Shown: positions 1 to 5,433 of the stretch, piece after piece | How positions within the stretch are numbered: position 1 is the stretch's first letter | Layout of the letters: each line of letters opens with the position of its first letter | From: CAYJNO01 sp044432885 | Lineage (GTDB): Bacteria; Bacillota_I; Bacilli_A; Erysipelotrichales; Erysipelotrichaceae | DNA: 5,433 nucleotides | Reading direction: 5' to 3' | Assembly: GCA_044432885.1 (NCBI GenBank) | Contig: JAWXUG010000109.1 | Coordinates: 1-5,433, forward strand | Position numbers and translations under genes: made by a program | Notes under the pieces: model-generated | Seen by the model: only the letters and a program-made list of their open reading frames with translations | Told to the model about the DNA's origin: nothing | Database searches by the model: none

Positions 1-1
1 A

Positions 2-418
2 GATGAAGTTTCTTATATTATTATTTCCAAATTGCTTCCAATACATTTTAGTGAATATTTGGAATTAACGTTTGCTGCTGGAATTGTTGGTATACTGCGT
101 AGCAATGCTTTGTTTTTTTCTGTTGATAACCCATATCAAATATTTATTAGTATGTATTCAATTATGATATACGCATTGAGTATTATATTAATGTGTAAGG
201 CATTTAAGCAAAACTCAAAATCTCGTTCTGGTATGTTTATGCTAATAGTTTATTTGATATTATTAGGGAATATGGCGCCGTCTGTGCTTGTTCATTTCCC
301 AATTTCAAGATATACTTTTTTGAGCATGGCATCATTTTATTTGGCTTTGTTTATTTTGATTTATACACAGTGTATAAGACAAATGATAAAAGATATAAAG
401 AAATATATGATATTTTGA
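2..418 (+). CDS. C-terminal part of a polytopic membrane protein, possibly a GT-C glycosyltransferase (5' truncated)
   Basis: The reading frame is open to the left edge, so this is the last 138 codons of a longer gene ending in TGA at 416-418; the TTG at 32 is an internal codon, not a start. Four hydrophobic stretches are visible, at about fragment residues 22-40, 46-67, 77-98 and 104-124. They are separated by a short polar loop (KQNSKSRSG, 69-77) and followed by a basic tail (RQMIKDIKKY). The FPISRYTFLSMASFYLALF segment (99-117) resembles the 'RY plus last hydrophobic helix' ending common in GT39/PMT-like GT-C transferases, and Wzy polymerases can look similar. That comparison is from memory and weak. 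The catalytic N-terminal part is outside the window, so the function is inferred mainly from the polysaccharide genes downstream. The next gene starts 31 bp later on the same strand, consistent with one operon. Confidence 0.7.
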   Translation, partial: DEVSYIIISKLLPIHFSEYLELTFAAGIVGILRSNALFFSVDNPYQIFISMYSIMIYALSIILMCKAFKQNSKSRSGMFMLIVYLILLGNMAPSVLVHFPISRYTFLSMASFYLALFILIYTQCIRQMIKDIKKYMIF

Positions 419-424
419 TATAAA
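416..424 (+). promoter_or_regulatory. Possible extended -10 promoter element upstream of the 681-residue membrane protein
   Basis: TG-A-TATAAA matches the extended -10 pattern TGnTATAAT with one mismatch, and overlaps the stop codon of the preceding gene. A start near 431 would give a leader of about 19 nt before the ATG at 450. No good -35 hexamer lies about 17 bp upstream. In DNA this AT-rich such matches occur by chance, so this is weak. It is listed because the same TTTGATATAA string recurs at the stronger candidate before the flippase gene. Confidence 0.22.
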
Positions 425-449
425 ATTATTGGTAGTTAAGGAGTAAAAA

Positions 450-2495
450 ATGATCGTATTATTATTAATGCTAGCACTGACTTTGCTAGTAAGCTTTGGG
501 ATAGGAATAGAAGTCTTCACAAGATTACAGATAGAGAAAAATACCTTCAGTATGCCTGTGGGATTTGTTTCTTTTATTGCACTTTTACAAGTGTTTTATT
601 ATCCTGTTCAATTTTTCAATTTATCATTTAACTATATAATCTTTTTCTCAATTTTAGTTTATGGGTTAGGATTTGTATTGATGATTAAAAATATAAAATT
701 AATTATCCAGGAAATTTTTTCATGGAGTACCCTATACATTGGGTTAGCGTTCTTGGTTTTTTTCTTTTGTTTTTATCATATGTTTATCGATATCGAATTT
801 TCAGATTCACAAATGTATATTAACTATATTGCTCAAAATGTAAATATTGATCAGTTAAACATGTTTAACCTTTACACAGGAGAAACAGGTTATGAGTGGG
901 AGGGAATTTATCTTTTCCAAGGGTATTATCATTTTGGCTCTTTTTTATGTTATGTTGTTACAAGTCTAAGTAGTTTATCCAATATAACGATTATAACCTA
1001 TGGTTTAGGTATCTTATATTCACTGGTGAGTTCATGTTTTTTGGTTTCAATGTTGAATGCATTAGAAATAAAAAATAAATTAGTCTATCATAGTTTGATG
1101 ATTTTCACTTTATTATATTCAAACTTTTATTATTGGCGTGTAGCCTTTAGTTATTATGGGAATACCTATCGAACCCTTATTATTACGATGTTAATTTTTT
1201 ATATTTACCAATGGTTTAAATATGATAATAAATCCTATAAATATCTTTTAATCATTTTATTAGCTGGAGGGATTGCTACCTCATCCTCATTCTTGTTTAT
1301 TTCTTTTGCGACCCTTATTTGTTTAACGATCTACTTATTTTATTATAAAAAAGAAAATGCATTTATCGATATGAGCTTAATCGTTATCCCGATATTAGTT
1401 TATGCGATAGCTTTATTTATTAAAGAAGGTGGCTTGCTAGGATATCTTTTGGCTTTTGCTGCAACCGTCTATTATTTAGGAATTATCTTTAAATTTATTA
1501 ATCCATTAGTAAAGATGATAGAAACCTTCATTTTCAATCATGCTAAACTTATTTTCTTTGTGATTACACCCATCTTTTTAGTTTTATTTTCACTTTATAT
1601 CAATTTGTATAGACCAGATTATTTGTATAATTATGCCTATTGGTTTAAGGATTATCAAGAATTTGACATGATTATTGATTATCGTTTTATTTATTCTAAT
1701 CCAATTGTTTTTATGATGAATATCATTCGTTGGCTAGGTGTTATTTTATTACTTATTTCAAAAGAAGAAAAGTATCAATGGTTTAAAATGATTGCGGTGG
1801 TGATTTTGGTTTTATTTGCCAACCCACTTGTTACTACATCGATTGCTTATTTTATTGCATCTAATGTGTTCTATCGCATCATTGAGGTTTTATTTAATCC
1901 ATTCACAGAAGCAATTTTGATTCTTATTATTCTTGAAAAGTTTAGTTATCACAAAATGGCTGTTTATGGAATGTCATTGATTTTGTTGTTTGTAACAGGA
2001 ATTAATCACTACTTTGGCTTCACATCAAATAGTTGGGGTACTTATACCTTTTATATTGAAGGTGGAAAAGATACAATGCCGCTTTATAAAATTAATTGGT
2101 ATGAATATGATGTCATCCAACAATTTGATGAGGTTGCAACTGATCAAAATGCAGATGATAAATTAGTCGTATTATCTCATACTGATGCACTTCGATCATT
2201 TAGGCCAGATGTTCAACAGATTTTTACAGCAAGAGATTATTTTTACTTTTATTCAAGAATCGATGAAAACTTCTATCGGATTGCAAGAGACCGCTATGAA
2301 TGGGAAGAATATCCAGATGGGCCTTATGAGGATGCATGCATGTATATTCAACGCTATGATACAGATTATATTATTATTCGACATCATGCGAATCAAGACT
2401 ATGATACCTATAGCGATATGTGTTCTGAAACGATTTATGAAAATGATCAGTATAAGTTAAAAAAAGTAAGTTATGAAATTAATTTTGAGAAATAA
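450..2495 (+). CDS. Large multi-pass membrane protein, candidate GT-C glycosyltransferase or polysaccharide polymerase
   Basis: The product has 681 residues. The ATG at 450 is supported by AAGGAG at 438-443 with a 6-nt spacer. By eye there are about 15 hydrophobic segments between residues 1 and 522 (for example 1-20, 33-55, 60-79, 92-113, 179-203, 279-299, 305-325, 365-387, 416-437, 444-467, 502-522). A hydrophilic loop at 114-160 carries an acidic DSQMY motif (119-123), and a soluble tail runs from about 545 to 681. An acidic residue in an early outward loop plus a C-terminal extracytoplasmic domain is the usual plan of GT-C enzymes, which use polyprenyl-phosphate sugars. The NVFYRIIEVLFNP segment (472-484) and the tail ending in YENDQYKLKKV recall uncharacterised Firmicute membrane families of the DUF6077 type; this is recollection, not a search. 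A Wzy-like polymerase is the main alternative. The tail is unusually rich in Tyr, Asp and Glu (596-628). I am sure it is a real membrane-protein gene in a glycan locus, but not of its reaction. Confidence 0.85.
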   Translation: MIVLLLMLALTLLVSFGIGIEVFTRLQIEKNTFSMPVGFVSFIALLQVFYYPVQFFNLSFNYIIFFSILVYGLGFVLMIKNIKLIIQEIFSWSTLYIGLAFLVFFFCFYHMFIDIEFSDSQMYINYIAQNVNIDQLNMFNLYTGETGYEWEGIYLFQGYYHFGSFLCYVVTSLSSLSNITIITYGLGILYSLVSSCFLVSMLNALEIKNKLVYHSLMIFTLLYSNFYYWRVAFSYYGNTYRTLIITMLIFYIYQWFKYDNKSYKYLLIILLAGGIATSSSFLFISFATLICLTIYLFYYKKENAFIDMSLIVIPILVYAIALFIKEGGLLGYLLAFAATVYYLGIIFKFINPLVKMIETFIFNHAKLIFFVITPIFLVLFSLYINLYRPDYLYNYAYWFKDYQEFDMIIDYRFIYSNPIVFMMNIIRWLGVILLLISKEEKYQWFKMIAVVILVLFANPLVTTSIAYFIASNVFYRIIEVLFNPFTEAILILIILEKFSYHKMAVYGMSLILLFVTGINHYFGFTSNSWGTYTFYIEGGKDTMPLYKINWYEYDVIQQFDEVATDQNADDKLVVLSHTDALRSFRPDVQQIFTARDYFYFYSRIDENFYRIARDRYEWEEYPDGPYEDACMYIQRYDTDYIIIRHHANQDYDTYSDMCSETIYENDQYKLKKVSYEINFEK

Positions 2496-2505
2496 TCCAT
2501 AAGCT

Positions 2506-2526
2506 ATAGATTTAAAAGGCATCTAT
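2506..2526 (+). repeat. Short imperfect hairpin within an imperfect direct repeat
   Basis: ATAGAT (2506-2511) and ATCTAT (2521-2526) are exact inverted copies around a 9-nt loop, extendable by one U-G pair in RNA. The same region also reads as an imperfect direct repeat: CTATAGATTTAAAAGG at 2504-2519 against CTATGATTTAAAGGG at 2523-2537. The stem is short and AT-rich with no following T run, so it is not a convincing terminator. It lies just upstream of the promoter candidate and could be a weak regulatory or decay-related structure, or chance. Confidence 0.2.
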
Positions 2527-2543
2527 GATTTAAAGGGTGAATT

Positions 2544-2552
2544 TGATATAAT
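2544..2552 (+). promoter_or_regulatory. Extended -10 promoter candidate for the flippase-glycosyltransferase genes
   Basis: TG-A-TATAAT is an exact match to the extended -10 consensus TGnTATAAT of the housekeeping sigma factor. It sits in the only gap of notable length in the window (86 bp). Transcription would begin near 2559 and leave a leader of about 23-26 nt carrying the ribosome binding site. The region 17 bp upstream (around 2524-2529, TATGAT) is a poor -35, which extended -10 promoters tolerate. It would let the flippase and the following transferases be expressed independently of the upstream membrane-protein genes. Confidence 0.45.
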
Positions 2553-2573
2553 TAATAATAGAAATTTAGAAAT

Positions 2574-2578
2574 GAAGG
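2574..2578 (+). promoter_or_regulatory. Ribosome binding site bearing on the flippase start choice
   Basis: GAAGG lies 3 nt before the ATG at 2582 and 6 nt before a second in-frame ATG at 2585. The other genes here have 6 to 8 nt between the purine core and the start, so spacing favours 2585. The difference is a single methionine. Confidence 0.5.
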
Positions 2579-2581
2579 TAA

Positions 2582-4015
2582 ATGATGGATAAAAAATTAT
2601 TGAGTAATTATCTATATAACATTTTATATCAATTAGTAAAGGTGGCATTACCGGTAATTATTGTTCCTTATACAATGGGGCACTTAGGAGCTGAAACATT
2701 AGGGATTAGTGATTTTGCAGGAAATATTGCCAATTGGTTTATTTTATTTGGTGTATTAGGGATTAATATTTATGGGAATCGTGAAATAGCACGAGTAAGG
2801 GATAATAAAGAAGATTTATCGAGAACTTTTTTTGAAATCTTAACGATGCGTATTTTTACAGTAAGTATTGCCTGTATATTATATATTGCCTATGTTAGTG
2901 TTTTTGTAACAACGAATCAAATTATTTATTACTTATATATCATTACAATTGTTGCTACAGCATTTGAAATTATATGGTTTTATTATGGGGTTGAAGATTT
3001 TAAATCAGCAGCAATCCGTAATTTAATCGTAAAAATGATTGGTGTAACTTTTATTATCATTTTTGTAAAAGAACCTAGTGACTTATGGAAGATGGTATTA
3101 ATCAATGGGTTGAGTGAAGTGTTTGGCTTGTTGATTATGTTTGTGCAATTACCGCGATACATACATTTTGTACGTGTCAATTTTATAACTTCATTTAAGA
3201 AACATGTAGGGGCTTCTTTTACCTTGTTTGTACCTACGATTGCGATAAGTGTTTATACCTTGTTGGATCAAACAATGTTAGGGTTTTTGACAAATGATAC
3301 AGCAAATGTAGCACTTTATAAAGCTTCACAAGCATTTGTTAAAATGTTTTTATACTTTATCACATCCATTGGGGCGGTGATGCTTCCTCGTATCAGTAAT
3401 GTATATCATAAAGAAGGCGGACAAGAATCTGCTCAAAGATATATTGGGGTTACGAATAAGCTTGCCTTATTATTAGGTGTACCGATGATGGTAGGGATGA
3501 TAGCAGTTGTTCCATACTTTATTCCATGGTATTTACCTGATCAACCTGAGATTGCCTTGTTGATTCAAATTGCAAGTCCGATTGTATTATTTATTGCCCT
3601 AAGTAATGTTTATGGAAGCCAATATATGATTCCTACAGGGAAAAATAAAATGTACACTAAAACTGTATTATTTGGAGCAGGTGTAAACTTTTGTATTAAT
3701 CTAGTATTAATACCATCCCTTGGTGCAATTGGAGCTTCTATTGGAAGTGTGATTGCTGAGTTTTGTGTAACAGCAAGTCAATACCTATTAATCCGTAAAG
3801 AAATAAAAATTGGATGGAATTTTAATGTTTGTAAATATTTTATTAGTGCGGGATTAATGTATGTAGTTGTTGTGTTTATTGGAGAAACAATAGGTGTAAA
3901 TTTATTAAGTAACCTTGTTCAAGTTGGGTGTGGTTTCTGTGTTTATGCAATTACTTTAGTTGTCATCAAAGAGGAATTTGTAACCAGTGTATTAGCTAAG
4001 CTAATAAGGAGATAA
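2582..4015 (+). CDS. Wzx-type oligosaccharide flippase (polysaccharide transporter, MOP/PST superfamily)
   Basis: The 477-residue product has the usual length and about 12-14 membrane segments of the Polysacc_synt/PST family. It should move an undecaprenyl-diphosphate-linked repeat unit from the inner to the outer face of the cytoplasmic membrane. Family hallmarks visible: the N-terminal NYLYNILYQLVK helix leading to PVIIVPY (24-30) and HLGAETLGISDF (34-45); LGINIYGNREIARVRDNK (59-76), the very conserved 'GI..YG.REIA..R' loop; LLDQTMLGFL (227-236); AVMLPRISNVY (265-275); a mid-protein segment YGSQYMIPTGKNK (344-356); and GAIGASIGSVIAE (381-393) near the C terminus. The start is ATG 2582 or, with better spacing, ATG 2585. 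The gene ends 2 bp before the next start, and its last codons contain that gene's ribosome binding site. Substrate cannot be read from the sequence. Family assignment is very safe; the role in capsule, exopolysaccharide or wall glycan export is inferred from context. Confidence 0.95.
   Translation: MMDKKLLSNYLYNILYQLVKVALPVIIVPYTMGHLGAETLGISDFAGNIANWFILFGVLGINIYGNREIARVRDNKEDLSRTFFEILTMRIFTVSIACILYIAYVSVFVTTNQIIYYLYIITIVATAFEIIWFYYGVEDFKSAAIRNLIVKMIGVTFIIIFVKEPSDLWKMVLINGLSEVFGLLIMFVQLPRYIHFVRVNFITSFKKHVGASFTLFVPTIAISVYTLLDQTMLGFLTNDTANVALYKASQAFVKMFLYFITSIGAVMLPRISNVYHKEGGQESAQRYIGVTNKLALLLGVPMMVGMIAVVPYFIPWYLPDQPEIALLIQIASPIVLFIALSNVYGSQYMIPTGKNKMYTKTVLFGAGVNFCINLVLIPSLGAIGASIGSVIAEFCVTASQYLLIRKEIKIGWNFNVCKYFISAGLMYVVVVFIGETIGVNLLSNLVQVGCGFCVYAITLVVIKEEFVTSVLAKLIRR
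4006..4011 (+). promoter_or_regulatory. Shine-Dalgarno sequence embedded in the flippase 3' end
   Basis: AAGGAG overlaps the final Ile-Arg-Arg codons of the flippase and sits 6 nt before the ATG at 4018. Stop and start are separated by only 2 bp. This arrangement implies that ribosomes finishing the flippase re-initiate on the glycosyltransferase (translational coupling). Confidence 0.75.
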
Positions 4016-4017
4016 CA

Positions 4018-4977
4018 ATGAGTAAAGTAAGTGTAATTGTGCCTATTTATAATGTGGAAAATTACTTAAGAAGAAATTTAGAGTCGCTTAGAACCCAAAC
4101 TTATCAAGATATTGAAGTTTTGATGATCAATGATGGTTCAACGGATAATGGTCAAGTGATTATTGATGAATTTGAACAAAAGGATAGCCGTTTTAAAGGA
4201 TATCTTAAGGAAAATGGTGGCTTAAGTAGTGCGCGAAATTATGGATTAAAACTTATAGAAAGTGAATATGTAATGTTCATTGATTCAGATGATTTTTGTG
4301 AACGTGAAATGATTGAAGTTTGTGTTCAAGAAATGCAAATAAATCAATTAGACATGTTTGTCTTTGCTTATAATCAATATTATGTAGAAACATCAAAAAA
4401 AGAAAAAATAAATTTAAAAATAAAAGAGGGCGTATATAGCTTAGAAAAAGATCCATCAATTCTTGCTTACACACCAAATGCTGCGTGGAATAAGATGTAT
4501 CGCACAGCTTTGTTTAAAGAATATGACATCATCTATCCAGAGGGTTATCGTCATCAAGATTTAGGGACAACAGCTAAGTTATTATATCTAAGTGATAAAG
4601 TAGGTTATAGCAATCAAGCTTTATATAATTATTTGATTGATCGCCCAAACAACATTACAAGTAAAGTAGATAAGAAAGCTTATCATATCATAGATATGGT
4701 AAAGGAAATATTAGACTTTTATCAAAAAAATGCGGTTTATAAGCTTTATTATGATGAACTTAATTATTTATCAGAGATCAATCTTATTCAAAGCTTGAGA
4801 AAAGTTGTTACAAATACGAACAAAGAGTTTGTCAATCAGTTTATTGATGATGTGTTTGATATGAAAAAACAATACTTTAATAAAAAGAATCGCACATATA
4901 AAATAGCATTTACAAGCAAAGACAAGATTTATTTAAATCGATATTTGTGTAAAATGTATTATCTATTAAAAAAATAA
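4018..4977 (+). CDS. Family 2 glycosyltransferase (GT-A fold), complete
   Basis: The 319-residue product is a cytoplasmic, inverting nucleotide-sugar-dependent transferase of GT2, expected to add one sugar to the lipid-linked repeat unit. The N-terminal GT-A domain is clear: VSVIVPIYNVENYL (4-17) forms the first strand and nucleotide-binding start, INDGSTD (37-43) the nucleotide-binding Asp, KENGGLSSARNYGLK (64-78) the conserved family segment, and MFIDSDDF (86-93) the metal-binding DXD-type motif. Downstream, AWNKMYRTALF (156-166) and YPEGYRHQDLGTT (173-185) are the acceptor-side motifs; Asp181 is the likely catalytic base, preceded by Gln where the family usually has Glu. The last ~95 residues are helical-looking and rich in Lys and Tyr, with a basic end that may sit on the membrane. 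There is no transmembrane segment. The start is fixed by AAGGAG at 4006-4011. The donor sugar and linkage cannot be predicted. Confidence 0.94.
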   Translation: MSKVSVIVPIYNVENYLRRNLESLRTQTYQDIEVLMINDGSTDNGQVIIDEFEQKDSRFKGYLKENGGLSSARNYGLKLIESEYVMFIDSDDFCEREMIEVCVQEMQINQLDMFVFAYNQYYVETSKKEKINLKIKEGVYSLEKDPSILAYTPNAAWNKMYRTALFKEYDIIYPEGYRHQDLGTTAKLLYLSDKVGYSNQALYNYLIDRPNNITSKVDKKAYHIIDMVKEILDFYQKNAVYKLYYDELNYLSEINLIQSLRKVVTNTNKEFVNQFIDDVFDMKKQYFNKKNRTYKIAFTSKDKIYLNRYLCKMYYLLKK

Positions 4978-4994
4978 GAGAAAGGAAGAAGAGG

Positions 4995-5433
4995 ATGAAA
5001 TTATCAATTGTTGTACCTATTTACAATGTAGAGAACTATTTAGATCAATGTTTATCCTCAATTCAAGACCAGACTTTTAATGATTTTCAAGTGATTTTAA
5101 TCAATGATGGAAGCACAGATGCTTCACTAAATATTGCTCAAAGCTATTGTGAAAAAGATTCAAGGTTTAAGGTTTATACAAAAGAAAATGGTGGCTTAAG
5201 CAGTGCTAGAAACTATGGATTGAAGTATGTTTTAGGAGAGTATCTTACCTTTTTAGATAGTGATGATTATGTGGATACAGAAGCTTATAGCTTAATGATG
5301 AATAAAATCGAAAAAGAATCATTGGATATTGTGATGAGCGATATCAAGTATTTCTTTGAAGATCAAAGTCAATGTTATGTATTAAAAGGGATGAATCAAA
5401 GCATTGAAGCAAGCACTAGTAAGCGTGCTTTGT
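4995..5433 (+). CDS. Second family 2 glycosyltransferase, 3' end cut off by the window
   Basis: The frame is open from ATG 4995 to the right edge, giving 146 complete codons of what is probably a ~320-residue protein. The purine-rich stretch AAAGGAAGAAGAGG (4981-4994) supplies the ribosome binding site, and only 17 bp separate it from the preceding gene, so the two are co-transcribed. The GT-A motifs are intact: LSIVVPIYNVENYL (3-16), INDGSTD (36-42), KENGGLSSARNYGLK (63-77) and TFLDSDDY (85-92), the last being the DXD-type metal site. The acceptor-binding half is missing, so the catalytic-base motif cannot be checked. It closely matches the upstream transferase in the nucleotide-binding half, then diverges after the DSDD motif, as expected for a paralog with a different acceptor or linkage. 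It should add another sugar to the same repeat unit. Confidence 0.93.
   Translation, partial: MKLSIVVPIYNVENYLDQCLSSIQDQTFNDFQVILINDGSTDASLNIAQSYCEKDSRFKVYTKENGGLSSARNYGLKYVLGEYLTFLDSDDYVDTEAYSLMMNKIEKESLDIVMSDIKYFFEDQSQCYVLKGMNQSIEASTSKRAL

Noticed and set aside
32..418. Treating the TTG at 32 as the start of a complete 128-residue gene
   Set aside because: The same frame has no stop back to the left edge, no ribosome binding site precedes the TTG, and the protein would begin inside a membrane-protein sequence. It is a truncated longer gene.
332..520. Minus-strand open frame across the 419-449 gap
   Set aside because: It overlaps two well-supported plus-strand genes and the ribosome binding site of the second, and its composition reflects AT-rich complement sequence.
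2185..2460. A 91-codon plus-strand frame nested in the large membrane protein gene
   Set aside because: It lies wholly inside a well-supported gene in another frame, has no ribosome binding site and encodes no recognisable pattern.
2496..2543. Intrinsic terminator after the large membrane protein gene
   Set aside because: The only hairpin is 6-7 bp, AT-rich and not followed by a T run, so it does not meet the usual pattern.
2983..3180. Minus-strand open frame inside the flippase gene
   Set aside because: It is antisense to conserved flippase coding sequence with no start signals of its own.
4277..4477. Minus-strand open frame inside the first GT2 gene
   Set aside because: It is the antisense of a clear GT2 domain, with no independent support.
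4978..4994. A separate promoter between the two GT2 genes
   Set aside because: The 17-bp gap holds only purine-rich ribosome binding sequence; there is no -10-like element at a sensible distance.
4205..5225. Repeat-mediated mobile element or CRISPR explanation for the repeated DNA at 4210-4226 and 5184-5200
   Set aside because: The repeats fall in matching frames on the same conserved GT2 motif, so they are explained by paralogy; no transposase, terminal repeats or spaced array are present.

Overview
The window is a low-GC, all-plus-strand stretch of a surface-polysaccharide locus (capsule, exopolysaccharide or wall glycan). The AT-rich codon use, strong AAGGAG-type ribosome binding sites, tight gene packing and the style of the flippase and glycosyltransferases point to a Gram-positive Firmicute. 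A relative of Erysipelotrichia or other low-GC Bacilli is my best guess, but the sequence shows no taxon marker. TGG codes for tryptophan throughout and TGA ends the first gene, so there is no sign of a Mycoplasma-type code.

Layout, left to right: (1) the 3' end of a polytopic membrane protein (2-418), possibly a GT-C-type glycosyltransferase, open to the left edge; (2) a complete 681-residue membrane protein (450-2495) with about 15 predicted membrane segments and a 135-residue soluble tail, a candidate GT-C glycosyltransferase or polysaccharide polymerase; (3) an 86-bp gap with a clear extended -10 promoter sequence (2544-2552) and a weak inverted repeat; (4) a complete Wzx-type flippase (2582-4015); (5) a complete family-2 glycosyltransferase (4018-4977), very probably translationally coupled to the flippase; (6) a second family-2 glycosyltransferase (4995 to the right edge, truncated), which looks like a tandem paralog of the first.

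Together the genes fit a Wzx/Wzy-style pathway. The cytoplasmic GT2 enzymes add sugars to a lipid-linked precursor, the flippase moves it across the membrane, and one or both large membrane proteins act on the outer face, either polymerising or decorating the glycan. The initiating sugar-phosphate transferase, chain-length regulators and sugar-nucleotide synthesis genes are not in the window.

I see no RNA gene, CRISPR array, insertion sequence, attachment site or convincing terminator. Gaps between genes are short (31, 86, 2 and 17 bp), so no stretch over 300 bases lacks a gene. I found no evidence of a radically new system. The least explained item is the 681-residue membrane protein.
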